A stretch of 64,000 nucleotides of DNA from Rhodospirillales bacterium (lineage in GTDB: Bacteria; Pseudomonadota; Alphaproteobacteria; Rhodospirillales; Rhodospirillaceae), in assembly GCA_028281845.1 (NCBI GenBank), contig JANQJD010000002.1:62001-126000 (forward strand), given 5' to 3'. Each line of letters starts with the position of its first letter. Within the stretch, counting starts at the first letter, position 1. The position numbers were made by a program, and so were the translations under genes. Below are positions 41,391 through 50,114 of this stretch, piece after piece. Under the pieces are notes generated by a model, which was not told where the DNA came from, did no database searches, and saw only the letters and a list, made by a program, of their open reading frames with translations.

Positions 41391-42935
41391 TCATCGACTG
41401 TTTTTGAGAATCCATAAAAACAAAAAATAGCGAGTGACCATCAGAGCTGAGAACATAGAGGTGAGGATACCAAATCCCAGTGTGACGGCAAAACCGCGCA
41501 CCGGCCCAGATCCAAAATGGAAGAGGAGCAGAGCGGCGATGAGCGTGGTGACATTCGAATCTATGATAGTGGTGAAGGCCCGCTTGAATCCAGCCTCGAG
41601 AGCACTGGGTATCGAAAGACCATTCCGCCTTTCCTCTCGCACGCGTTCGTAGATCAGAACGTTTGCGTCAACGGCCATGCCAAGAGTCAGGACAATACCG
41701 GCAATGCCAGGGAGTGTGAGTGTCGCCCCTATGGCACTGAGGAGACCGATCAGCAGCACAAGGTTGACCAGTAACGCAAGATCAGCAAAAAGGCCGAACA
41801 GGCCATAAATTGCTCCCATGAAGACTATTACCAATCCCAGCCCGATAACACAGGCGATTGCACCGGCGCGGATAGAATCCACCCCCAAGCTAGGGCCAAC
41901 AGTTCGTTCTTCAAGGTAGGTCAGCGGCGCTGGCAATGCGCCAGCCCGTAAAAGCAGAGCCAAATCCTGTGCCTCTCGCACGGTGAAGCGGCCGGAGATG
42001 ACACCGCTGCCGCTGAGAATAGGCTCTCGGATGACTGGGGCACTAATAATCTTCCCATCTAGGACAATCGCCAGCCGTTTGCTGACATTCTCTTGCGTCA
42101 TCTTGCCAAACTTGCGACCCCCTAGGGGGTTGAAGCGGAATGTCACAACTGGCTGGCCGTTTTGGAAAGAGGGTTGGGCATCAACGAGATCCTCCCCTGA
42201 CACCACTACACTCTTCCGGAGAGGGAGCATGCCTTCCCTGGAATCGGCACTGGGGAGAAGACGTGTGCCTGGTGGAACATGACGATCGGCGCTGTCCCCT
42301 CTGTTCACTCGCTCGTCTACGAGATGCAGAGTCAGCTTAGCGGTGCGGCCAATCAAGTGCTTAATGCGGGCGGGATCAGCCACCCCTGGCAGTTCAACAA
42401 TGAGACGCTTGCTCCCCTGGCGTAAGAGGACGGCCTCCCGTGTTCCCGATTCGTCGACACGCTGGCGAACAATTTTTATCGCTTGTGTCACAATGTTATC
42501 ATACAATTTTTTTAAGTATTCCGCAGAATATCTTAAATGAAAAGTGTCATTACTCCTTTGCTCCATCCTGACAGAAGGATCTAACTCGTGGACGAGTCGT
42601 CGTGCTTTTTTGTGCTGGTCAGCATTCGGAATAACGACGGTCACGCCTTCTGTGGTCACTGTTAGATTCCGCTGGAGAACGCTTGCCCGACGTAAGCTCG
42701 CTCTGAGGCTCTCTGCCATGTTGATGAGTTGTTCGTGCACCACATCATGTACACCGACATCGATCAGGAGATGAGAACCTCCTTGTAGGTCAAGACCCAA
42801 AGGAACTGGCTGCAACCAGACTGGCAGTCTGGCAACAAGTGGACGGCTGAGAATGTTCGGCACAGCGAACAGGATGCCGAGTGCACAGACAAAAACGGTG
42901 AGAGCACGCTTCCGTTTCGAGAAGTAGAGCATCAT
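41391..42935 (-). CDS. secD: Protein translocase subunit SecD
   Basis: Proton-driven membrane component that helps complete Sec-dependent export. The 514-residue protein has an N-terminal helix, the D-motif VPLGLDLQGGSHLLIDV, the large periplasmic P1 domain (FRFNPLGGRKFGKMT, GKIISAPVIREPILSG) and five C-terminal helices with SLGVDSIRAGAIA, LTLPGIAGIVLTLGMAVDAN and VLIYERVREE. It follows yajC as usual, but secF, normally next, is missing. Instead the HIT gene ends 75 bp away on the other strand. A patch at 42480-42550 is AT-rich. Confidence 0.96.
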   Translation of the reverse strand: MMLYFSKRKRALTVFVCALGILFAVPNILSRPLVARLPVWLQPVPLGLDLQGGSHLLIDVGVHDVVHEQLINMAESLRASLRRASVLQRNLTVTTEGVTVVIPNADQHKKARRLVHELDPSVRMEQRSNDTFHLRYSAEYLKKLYDNIVTQAIKIVRQRVDESGTREAVLLRQGSKRLIVELPGVADPARIKHLIGRTAKLTLHLVDERVNRGDSADRHVPPGTRLLPSADSREGMLPLRKSVVVSGEDLVDAQPSFQNGQPVVTFRFNPLGGRKFGKMTQENVSKRLAIVLDGKIISAPVIREPILSGSGVISGRFTVREAQDLALLLRAGALPAPLTYLEERTVGPSLGVDSIRAGAIACVIGLGLVIVFMGAIYGLFGLFADLALLVNLVLLIGLLSAIGATLTLPGIAGIVLTLGMAVDANVLIYERVREERRNGLSIPSALEAGFKRAFTTIIDSNVTTLIAALLLFHFGSGPVRGFAVTLGFGILTSMFSALMVTRYFLFLWILKNSR

Positions 42936-42951
42936 CCCTCCCTGACCCGTT

Positions 42952-43437
42952 TCAGGAAAAGGCTCTATGGATCAGATTCCCCTGCCCCAGCAGCTTTCTT
43001 AGGCTGTGAACGTGCCCCTCCCCACTCTCCCTCCCACTCACCCTATTGTGTCCTCTCCCATCTTGAGGAGCGGAATCTTCCGTCTCGCCTTTCCCATCTA
43101 CCCTGTTCTTGCTACCGCCAGGCTCTGCCTTGTTGATAACGTTTGTTATGGTATCACGAACTATTTTTACACGTACATTATCAGATATTTCAACTAAAAC
43201 TTCATTATCATTAATGATCTTAACTATTATTCCAATAATTCCTCCACCAGTTACTATTTTATCTCCACGCTTAATGGAATGCAACAACTCTCGATGTCGT
43301 TTTAACTTTTTCTGCTGCGGTCTGATGACAAGAAAATAGAAGACAAGGAAGATCAAACCAAACATTAAGAGCGTGTTGAGGAACTCTGCTGTACCCTGTT
43401 GGGATGTCTGGGCGTAGGCTGTGGAAATGAAGATCAT
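42952..43437 (-). CDS. yajC: Preprotein translocase accessory subunit YajC
   Basis: Single-span membrane protein associated with SecDF. The ATG at 43437 has GAGGAG at good distance; a GTG at 43467 in frame is less supported. The helix LLMFGLIFLVFYFLVIRPQQ with KKLKRHRELLHSIKRGDKIV, then TGGGIIGIIVKI, is diagnostic. The C-terminal 50 residues beyond the core are hydrophilic and not conserved, making the protein longer (161) than common homologues of about 110. Bases 43130-43270 are very AT-rich. Confidence 0.93.
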   Translation of the reverse strand: MIFISTAYAQTSQQGTAEFLNTLLMFGLIFLVFYFLVIRPQQKKLKRHRELLHSIKRGDKIVTGGGIIGIIVKIINDNEVLVEISDNVRVKIVRDTITNVINKAEPGGSKNRVDGKGETEDSAPQDGRGHNRVSGRESGEGHVHSLRKLLGQGNLIHRAFS

Positions 43438-43528
43438 CCAGGCACTCCTCAAGGCTTCCATAGGCACTGCCTGTTGGACTATAACCGTCTGCGACTGAAC
43501 TGCAACCGCAATTCACAGCGATAGGGAA

Positions 43529-44440
43529 ATGCCTGCCCATACGCCAGCATCACGTGCTTCTCCCAAAGCGGGGCTAAGGATAGCTGCTGCGATCATCCCG
43601 GCACTAGAAAGGCTCGCGGGAGCGCTTGAGCGTCTCGCACCGCCACAGCCGGCTTCACCAGCGGCAGCGAATCTCTCCACAGCAGATGCCTTCCTCTGGC
43701 ACGCTACATCCGGGGTATTGGAACCTGTCTCCGCCGTCAACAGAGTGGAGCTGACGCTCCTTCGCGGAATCGACCGTCAACAGGCTGTGCTACTAGATAA
43801 TACACGCCGTTTTGCGCGGAGTCTGCCCGCTAACAATGCGCTACTATGGGGTGCAAGCGGTACTGGAAAAAGTGCCTTGATAAAAGCTGTACATGCAAAA
43901 GTTTCTTCTGAGAATGAACTTCTGCTCATAGAAATATCTAAGGAGGATATAGAATCTCTTCCGAGATTGTTATCTCTTCTTTCTATGTCCCCAAAACGTT
44001 GCTTGTTGTTTTGTGATGACCTCTCATTCGAGAGTGGTGATTCGAGTTATAAACCATTAAAAACAGCACTTGAGGGAGGGATTCATGGAAAACCTGAGAC
44101 AGTTTTATTCTATGCAACATCTAATCGTCGTCACTTGATACCGCGTGACATGATAGAGAACGCACAAGCCAGTGCCATTGTGCCAGGGGAAAGCCTCGAT
44201 GAGAAGGTCGCGCTGTCCGATCGTTTCGGTCTTTGGCTTGGCTTTCACGCGATCGATCAGGCGACTTATCTGGAAATTGTTCTCGGCTATGCCAGGGCTT
44301 TTTCCCTACCCGTGACACAAGACCAGCTGATGACTGAGGCTCACGAGTGGTCTATCACCCGTGGTACCCGGTCCGGCAGAGTCGCCTGGCAGTTCATCCA
44401 AGATCTAGCGGGCCGCTTAGGCTGTCATGTCAAGACATGA
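43529..44440 (+). CDS. DUF815 family AAA+ ATPase
   Basis: A 303-residue ATPase of unknown cellular role that often sits divergent to yajC in alphaproteobacteria, as here. Walker A is LLWGASGTGKSALIKAVH near residue 105, Walker B is RCLLFCDDLSFE, and ATSNRRHLIPR is the sensor region with the family-specific arginine-rich motif. DRFGLWLGFHAIDQ and YLEIVLGYA follow. The start at 43529 has AGGGAA before it. The N-terminal 60 residues are Ala- and Pro-rich. Bases 43880-43990 are AT-rich. Confidence 0.9.
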   Translation: MPAHTPASRASPKAGLRIAAAIIPALERLAGALERLAPPQPASPAAANLSTADAFLWHATSGVLEPVSAVNRVELTLLRGIDRQQAVLLDNTRRFARSLPANNALLWGASGTGKSALIKAVHAKVSSENELLLIEISKEDIESLPRLLSLLSMSPKRCLLFCDDLSFESGDSSYKPLKTALEGGIHGKPETVLFYATSNRRHLIPRDMIENAQASAIVPGESLDEKVALSDRFGLWLGFHAIDQATYLEIVLGYARAFSLPVTQDQLMTEAHEWSITRGTRSGRVAWQFIQDLAGRLGCHVKT

Positions 44441-44539
44441 CGCTCAAAATATATATTCTTTAATATAAGAAGATTATATTTAGTAAATTATATTTAGTAT
44501 AAGTAAATTATATTATTTATTTCATTATATGATTATATG
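44441..44539. repeat. AT-rich repetitive spacer between convergent genes
   Basis: The gap between the DUF815 and truA stops is nearly all A and T. Imperfect repeats of AAATTATATTTAGTA and related words run through it. No gene or clear hairpin terminator can be assigned. Confidence 0.7.
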
Positions 44540-45277
44540 TTAGTAGTTGACAGCCGTTAGGTACAGCCCGCAGGCTGGAGCCGTTGGACCACCAGCACGG
44601 CGGTCACGGGCGGCGAGTGCTCGTCTTAAGTCTGATTCTGTCCATTGCCCTTTACCGACAAGCCGTAACGTTCCCGTCATATTGCGGACTTGGCGGTGCA
44701 GAAAAGACCGGGCGCTGGCGATGATCGAGACGACTTCCCCATCTGTGGTGACCGTTAGGCTATTGAGCGTACGAACAGGGGATTCCGCCTGGCACCCGCT
44801 AGCACGAAATGTGGAGAAATCGTGCCGGCCCAGTAGACATTGCGCGGCCATTGCCATGGCTTTCACATCCAACAGATCCGGCACCCACCATGCGCGGCCA
44901 TTATCTAAAATTAAAGGTGCTTTTCTATTAATTATCTTGTAAGAATAGACTCTTTCTGTGGCAGAAAATCTAGCGTGAAAATTCATATCAACTTTTTCTA
45001 CCATAAGGATAATTACCGGATATGGTTTCAGGTGGGCATTCAGAGCGTCGCGGACTCGCTCCGGTGCATCAGTCTCTGGTAGATCGATGTGGGCTACCTG
45101 ACCCAAAGCATGGACACCAGAATCAGTGCGACCGGCTCCTTCTACGACCACTGATCTTTGACGAAAAGCCAATGCGGCTGCCTCGACAACCCCCTGGACG
45201 GAGAGACCATTATTTTGACGTTGCCAGCCAACAAAGAATCTACCGTCATACTCGAGCGTCAGTTTATAACGAGACAT
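44540..45277 (-). CDS. truA: tRNA pseudouridine(38-40) synthase
   Basis: Modifies uridines 38-40 in the anticodon stem of many tRNAs. The ATG at 45277 gives MSRYKLTLEYDGRFFVGWQR and 245 residues; the frame extends 26 codons upstream without conservation. The catalytic Asp is in VEGAGRTDSGVHALGQVAH. Further motifs are NFHARFSATERVYSYKI, FSTFRASGCQAESPVRTL and SFLHRQVRNMTGTL. The fmt gene usually upstream is not here. The stretch 44900-45005 is AT-rich despite encoding conserved residues. Confidence 0.96.
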   Translation of the reverse strand: MSRYKLTLEYDGRFFVGWQRQNNGLSVQGVVEAAALAFRQRSVVVEGAGRTDSGVHALGQVAHIDLPETDAPERVRDALNAHLKPYPVIILMVEKVDMNFHARFSATERVYSYKIINRKAPLILDNGRAWWVPDLLDVKAMAMAAQCLLGRHDFSTFRASGCQAESPVRTLNSLTVTTDGEVVSIIASARSFLHRQVRNMTGTLRLVGKGQWTESDLRRALAARDRRAGGPTAPACGLYLTAVNY

Positions 45278-45386
45278 GACGGTAGGGGTCAAGGGCCTGA
45301 GAGGGTATTTCCTTTGGGATATCGGGGAGATGGGCACCTGCCACAAGCGTTGCATTGTTATGACTGTCTGTATGCGCGGTGTGCTC

Positions 45387-47177
45387 TCAAAAAGCCTCTT
45401 CTGGTAAGGCCATGACAGATTCTTCCCCGGTTGTTACCACAGTCAGGAGACTCTCTGTTTGTGGCAAAATTTGCTCGGCATAGAACCGCGCTGTCAACAA
45501 CTTTGCCTTCAGAAAAGGGTGATCGGCCTCCACAGGGAGCCGGGCTACTGCGAGAGCAGCCTTAGCAAACATAAAGCCCCCCAGCGTTAGACCAAAGAGA
45601 TGCAGATACGGGACGGCACCTGCTTGTGCTGTCACAGGATTATCCCGGTCTACCAACCAAGATGTTGCTTTCCCCAGAGCGGCACAAGCCTTCTGCAGGC
45701 CTGTCTGCAACGGCTGGACAGCACTCCCTGAGACGCTCAGAGCAGAGATGACCGCGTTTATTTCTGCTATCATGTTCTGTACTTCTGCGCCCCGATTTCT
45801 TACCACCTTACGGCTGACCAAATCATTGGCCTGAATACCGTTCGTGCCTTCATAGATTGCAGCGATACGGGCGTCCCGCCAGTACTGCGCGGCCCCTGTA
45901 GTTTCGATAAAGCCCGCACCACCATGGACTTGGAGACCAAGATTGGCTACTTCCATGCCAACATCAGTCGACCAGGCCTTCACAATGGGAGTTAACAACG
46001 CAACACGTGCCGCAGCTGCCCCGCGCACATCCCCGTCCGGATGTGCGCGGGCGATGTCCACCCGCGCTGCGGTGTAGTACGCCAGGGCGCGAGTCGCTTC
46101 TGTGAGGGATTTCATGGTCATCAGCATGCGGCGAACATCAGGATGGTGGATGATACTGACCGCCCCTGAGCGGCGGCCAAACTGCAACGCATAGCCCTGT
46201 ACGCGCTCACGTGCATAATCTCTCGCCTTTTGATAGGCACGTTCTGAAAGCGCTACCCCTTCAAGCCCCACAGAGAGTCGGGCGTGATTCATCATCGTGA
46301 ACATGTATTCAAGACCGCAATGTGCCCTGCCAACAAGATAACCAATAGCACCATCATCATCCCCCAGGCTCATCGCTGCAGTCGGGCTGGCCCTGATTCC
46401 CAGTTTGTGTTCCAGTGACGAACACCAGATATCGTTGCGACGATTCAGTGCGCCATCTTCTGCAACTAAAAATTTTGGAACAATGAAGAGGGAAATCCCC
46501 TTAACTCCAGCAGGCGCGTCAGACATGCGTGCAAGTACAAGGTGTATGATATTTTCTGTCATATCATGATCACCGTAAGTTATAAAACTTTTATAACCTA
46601 TCAATTTATAAACGTTATCGTGCCCTGCCAGGGGCAGGGCACGAGTCTGTATCAAGGAAAGATCAGAGCCCGCTTGTGGTTCCGTGAGATTCATAGAACC
46701 AGTCCACTCACCAGAGACAAGGCGTGGCAGGAATAAGGATTTCTGAGACTCTGACGCATGAGCGAGCAGCAATTCTACCGCGCTCTGAGTCAGCATTGGG
46801 CACAGCCCGAATGACATATTCGCTGCATGCCATATTTCCTGCACGGCAGTGTGCAGCACCCATGGTAAAGCCTGTCCACCAAATTCTCTTGGAAAGGGCA
46901 AACTGTTCCAACCACATTCTACAAAATGGCGATAAGCGTCGGCAAAGCCTTCCGGCATACGGACTGTACCGGATTCCAACACGGCGCCCTCCTGATCGCC
47001 ACTCTGGTTTAACGGTGCGAGTACGTTCACTCCAAAGCGGTCTGCCTGCTCAAGAATAGCACTCACAAGATCTTGGGTCACTTCCGCGTAGCCAGGGAGA
47101 GCTTGAATGGCAGCAAAGTCCGCGACATGGTCTAAAGTGAATCGCATATCCTCAACGGGTGTTGCGTAGTGCGTCAT
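45387..47177 (-). CDS. Acyl-CoA dehydrogenase (long form with C-terminal domain)
   Basis: FAD-dependent enzyme introducing a double bond into acyl-CoA. The 596-residue length and the C-terminal extension (ALSVSGSAVQPLQTGLQKA onward) match the AcdA-like family with an extra C-terminal domain rather than classical 380-residue enzymes. Visible motifs are GWNSLPFPREFGGQALPWVL, NLTEPQAGSDLSLIQTRA, FIVPKFLV, NHARLSVGLEGVALSERAYQ, QVHGGAGFIETTGAAQYWRD and IYEGTNGIQANDLVSRK with the catalytic Glu. The ATG at 47177 is chosen. Substrate length cannot be inferred. No thiolase or hydratase gene is adjacent. Confidence 0.93.
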   Translation of the reverse strand: MTHYATPVEDMRFTLDHVADFAAIQALPGYAEVTQDLVSAILEQADRFGVNVLAPLNQSGDQEGAVLESGTVRMPEGFADAYRHFVECGWNSLPFPREFGGQALPWVLHTAVQEIWHAANMSFGLCPMLTQSAVELLLAHASESQKSLFLPRLVSGEWTGSMNLTEPQAGSDLSLIQTRALPLAGHDNVYKLIGYKSFITYGDHDMTENIIHLVLARMSDAPAGVKGISLFIVPKFLVAEDGALNRRNDIWCSSLEHKLGIRASPTAAMSLGDDDGAIGYLVGRAHCGLEYMFTMMNHARLSVGLEGVALSERAYQKARDYARERVQGYALQFGRRSGAVSIIHHPDVRRMLMTMKSLTEATRALAYYTAARVDIARAHPDGDVRGAAAARVALLTPIVKAWSTDVGMEVANLGLQVHGGAGFIETTGAAQYWRDARIAAIYEGTNGIQANDLVSRKVVRNRGAEVQNMIAEINAVISALSVSGSAVQPLQTGLQKACAALGKATSWLVDRDNPVTAQAGAVPYLHLFGLTLGGFMFAKAALAVARLPVEADHPFLKAKLLTARFYAEQILPQTESLLTVVTTGEESVMALPEEAF

Positions 47178-47476
47178 GATCTCTATCACTCCCACAGTGA
47201 GTTCCTGTGACTATAATCGCATGGCTCATGTCATGACTAGGTTAGGACCACAGCGCAGGCTGTCGTCACAGTGTCACTCAGAAGAGATTCACTCTTGGCT
47301 GTCCCAAGCGAGAGTACACGACATGACATTTCGCAGTTGTGTTTCGCTCTTCTGGTAGCGCTGTTGTGCATGGTGTGTCTACTGAACGCGTTCTATGCCG
47401 AAAAATCTATGATAGTGAAGAGTGTCCTCATATGAAATAGGAAGAGTTTCCTCATATAAAGATAGGTGAATGACTC

Positions 47477-48226
47477 ATGGATCGCTCTCTCGTTCAATCG
47501 TCTGCCCATGTCTCTGGCACACTGCGGGGAGTGGGAGTTGGACCAGGGGATGCAGAATTGATAACATTAAAAGCTATGCGTGTTCTTCGTACCGTGCCTG
47601 TGGTTGCCTACCCTGCGTCTCTCGAAGGAATCTGTTTGGCGCGTCAGATTGCAGAATCTGTGCTGAAGCACAACCCATCTCGCATTGAGATTGCGATACG
47701 GATGCGATTCGATGCCGACCGTATTTCCGCTCAGGCTGCTTATGATCGGGGCGCATCTGCTATTGCGACACATCTTGCTGCGGGACGAGACGTTGCCGTG
47801 CTGTGTGAGGGGGATCCTCTATTTTTTGGATCATTTTCTTATATCGTAGAACGGCTGGGACATAGTTTTCCCGTAGAGATAGTACCAGGTGTGAATTCTG
47901 TGGCGGCTTGTTCCGCCGTACTGCAACATCCTTTTGCTCTTCGTGCCGATCGAGCGGCAATTATTCCAGCGCAGCGGCCCGCTGCAGAAATTTCTGATAT
48001 TCTTTTAAAAGTAGAAAGCGCTGCCCTTATCAAGGTGGGCAGACATTTTTCCAAGATTGTCGGTGTGCTCGACCGTCTGAATCTACTGAAGAGAGCGTGG
48101 CATATCGAACGAGCTGGCCAGCAGGGAGAAAGGGTACAGTCTTTGGCCTCCATGGTGGGCGGCGCAGAGAGCCATACTTATTTCTCGATGATTCTGGTCC
48201 ATAGACGAGAGAAAATGTGGCGGTGA
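47477..48226 (+). CDS. cobI: Precorrin-2 C(20)-methyltransferase
   Basis: SAM-dependent methylation of precorrin-2 at C-20 in corrin-ring synthesis. The 249-residue tetrapyrrole methylase begins with GTLRGVGVGPGDAELITLKA and has VAVLCEGDPLFFGSFSYIVE and VEIVPGVNSVAACSAVLQHP, all in family order. The product feeds CobJ, whose gene starts five bases downstream. No cobalamin riboswitch was recognised in the 280-bp leader; it does contain an imperfect repeat of TCCTCATAT around 47425-47455. Confidence 0.96.
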   Translation: MDRSLVQSSAHVSGTLRGVGVGPGDAELITLKAMRVLRTVPVVAYPASLEGICLARQIAESVLKHNPSRIEIAIRMRFDADRISAQAAYDRGASAIATHLAAGRDVAVLCEGDPLFFGSFSYIVERLGHSFPVEIVPGVNSVAACSAVLQHPFALRADRAAIIPAQRPAAEISDILLKVESAALIKVGRHFSKIVGVLDRLNLLKRAWHIERAGQQGERVQSLASMVGGAESHTYFSMILVHRREKMWR

Positions 48227-48230
48227 TGTA

Positions 48231-50114
48231 ATGAAATTAATAGATTATTCAACACATACTACACCAGTAGTGGTAGTTTTGGGGCCCTCGGGTGTCAAAA
48301 CGGCGCTACGCGTCATTCATGCCCTACCTGGGGCGCGTTTGCACGGGTTGAAGGGGCGTGTACCGAATCACAACCTCGATTCTGTTTTCACAGAGACCAC
48401 CGCTCATCTGCGTCTATTGTTTCATGCGGGTCACGCTATCATTGGAGTCTGTGCTAGTGGAATCCTGATCCGGTCCCTCGGACCAGTTCTCACTGATAAG
48501 CAAGATGAACCACCGCTCGTAGCCGTTGCCGCAGATGGCAGCGCCGTTGTTCCGCTGATTGGGGGCCATCATGGCGCTAATGACTTAGCACGCGTCTTAG
48601 CCCGCCTGTTCGATATTACACCAGCTATTACTACGGCTGGGGATGTCCGATGGGGGTTAGCGCTTGATGAACCACCAGCAGGTTGGCGTATAGGCCACTC
48701 TGTTGCTGCCAGGGCCGTCATGGCAGCCTTAGTCGATGGGCAACCGGTGACATTGCGGGTGGAAGCCGGTCAGGCGGACTGGATCGAAGAGACGGGCGCG
48801 CCGTTTGTGTCGACACCCTCTGTCTTGACGGTACTAGTGACAGACAGGCCCGTGATGAACAGGGACGACACTCTGGTGCTACATCCGCAGACTCTAGCAA
48901 TTGGCGTTGGGTGTGTGCGAAATGTTCCTCCAGAAATTTTATTCAATCACGTATTGCTATTATTGGAAAAATATAAATTGTCGCTAAATTCTGTAGCGGT
49001 AGTATCTACCGTAGACTTAAAGGCTGATGAACCTGCTGTACTCGCCTTGGCTCAGACTCTGTCCGTGCCAGCCAGATTCCTGCCTGTAGCAGAGTTAGAG
49101 GCTCTGACGCCGCGTCTTTCTCACCCTTCAGAAGTGGTGTTCCGGGCTGTTGGTTGTCACGGTGTAGCAGAAGCAGCGGCTTTGGCCGCTGCCGGTCCCG
49201 ATGGCAGGCTAGTAGTCAAAAAGCATTGTGGCCAGCAAGTCACATGCGCCATCGCTCGTGCTCCGGACTCTATCGACCCAATGCAAGTCGGGCGTGCCCG
49301 TGGTCGACTCCATGTTGTTGGCATTGGTCCCGGATCTTCCGAATGGAGAACGCCTGCAGCCTCCGCAGCTCTTGCAGAGTCTGATCACCTGGTTGGCTAC
49401 CGCCTGTATCTGGATCTTCTTGGCAGGACTGCTGACGGAAAGGTGCGCCATGAGAGTCCATTGGGTGCTGAGAGAGACAGAGTCTGCCAAGCGCTTGATC
49501 TCGCGGCCGCTGGTGAGATCGTGTCGCTCATATGCTCAGGGGACGCAGGTATCTATGCTCTGGCAACACTGGTGTTCGAGCTGCTGGACAGCACGGGACG
49601 GAAAGACTGGAAGCGAATCGAAGTGAACGTGGTCCCTGGTGTGTCAGCTGTTCAGGCAGCAGCAGCGCGAGTGGGCGCTCCGTTAGGCCATGATTTCTGC
49701 GCCATCTCACTGTCAGATCTTTTAACACCGTGGCCACTCATTCGGCGCCGTCTGCGCGCCGCAGCGGCAGCGGATTTTATCGTAGCACTCTACAATCCAG
49801 TCTCTCCACGTCGCTTGACTCAGCTTGGACAGGCACGCGACATTCTGCTGGCGCACCGCCCGGCGGCGACACCTGTCGTCCTCGCTCGCAACATCGGTCG
49901 CACAGGCGAGCACACGATCATAATCCGTCTAGAGGAGTTACTCCCAGCGCAGGTGGATATGCTCACTGTAGTCATCGTTGGGAATAGCGAGAGTCGGTGT
50001 GTGACCGTAGGCCGCAGCCAGTGGGTTTATTCACCGCGTGGCTACGGATGCAAAAAACGCCGCGTGAAAAAGGCAGAGAGCCGCTCAGTTACGGAGACCA
50101 GCATAGGAAATTAG
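48231..50114 (+). CDS. cobJ: CbiG/CobE - CobJ fusion (precorrin-3B C17-methyltransferase)
   Basis: A 627-residue fusion. Residues 1-215 resemble the CbiG N-terminal and middle domains (HAIIGVCASGILIRSLGPVL, VVPLIGGHHGANDLAR). Residues 220-350 are a CobE/CbiG C-terminal domain (LAIGVGCVRNVPPEILFNHV, STVDLKADEPAVLALA). Residues 355-610 are CobJ (RLHVVGIGPGSSEWRTPAAS, VSLICSGDAGIYALATLVFE, GAPLGHDFCAISLSDLLTPW, IVALYNPVSPRR). CobJ contracts the ring at C-17. Related fusions occur in other alphaproteobacteria. The last 20 or so residues, Lys- and Ser-rich, go beyond the normal CobJ end and overlap hisH by 26 bp. Confidence 0.94.
   Translation: MKLIDYSTHTTPVVVVLGPSGVKTALRVIHALPGARLHGLKGRVPNHNLDSVFTETTAHLRLLFHAGHAIIGVCASGILIRSLGPVLTDKQDEPPLVAVAADGSAVVPLIGGHHGANDLARVLARLFDITPAITTAGDVRWGLALDEPPAGWRIGHSVAARAVMAALVDGQPVTLRVEAGQADWIEETGAPFVSTPSVLTVLVTDRPVMNRDDTLVLHPQTLAIGVGCVRNVPPEILFNHVLLLLEKYKLSLNSVAVVSTVDLKADEPAVLALAQTLSVPARFLPVAELEALTPRLSHPSEVVFRAVGCHGVAEAAALAAAGPDGRLVVKKHCGQQVTCAIARAPDSIDPMQVGRARGRLHVVGIGPGSSEWRTPAASAALAESDHLVGYRLYLDLLGRTADGKVRHESPLGAERDRVCQALDLAAAGEIVSLICSGDAGIYALATLVFELLDSTGRKDWKRIEVNVVPGVSAVQAAAARVGAPLGHDFCAISLSDLLTPWPLIRRRLRAAAAADFIVALYNPVSPRRLTQLGQARDILLAHRPAATPVVLARNIGRTGEHTIIIRLEELLPAQVDMLTVVIVGNSESRCVTVGRSQWVYSPRGYGCKKRRVKKAESRSVTETSIGN

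Noticed and set aside
47178-47476. Cobalamin riboswitch upstream of cobI or cobO.
   Set aside because: No B12-box-like core or consistent stem arrangement was recognised in either leader.
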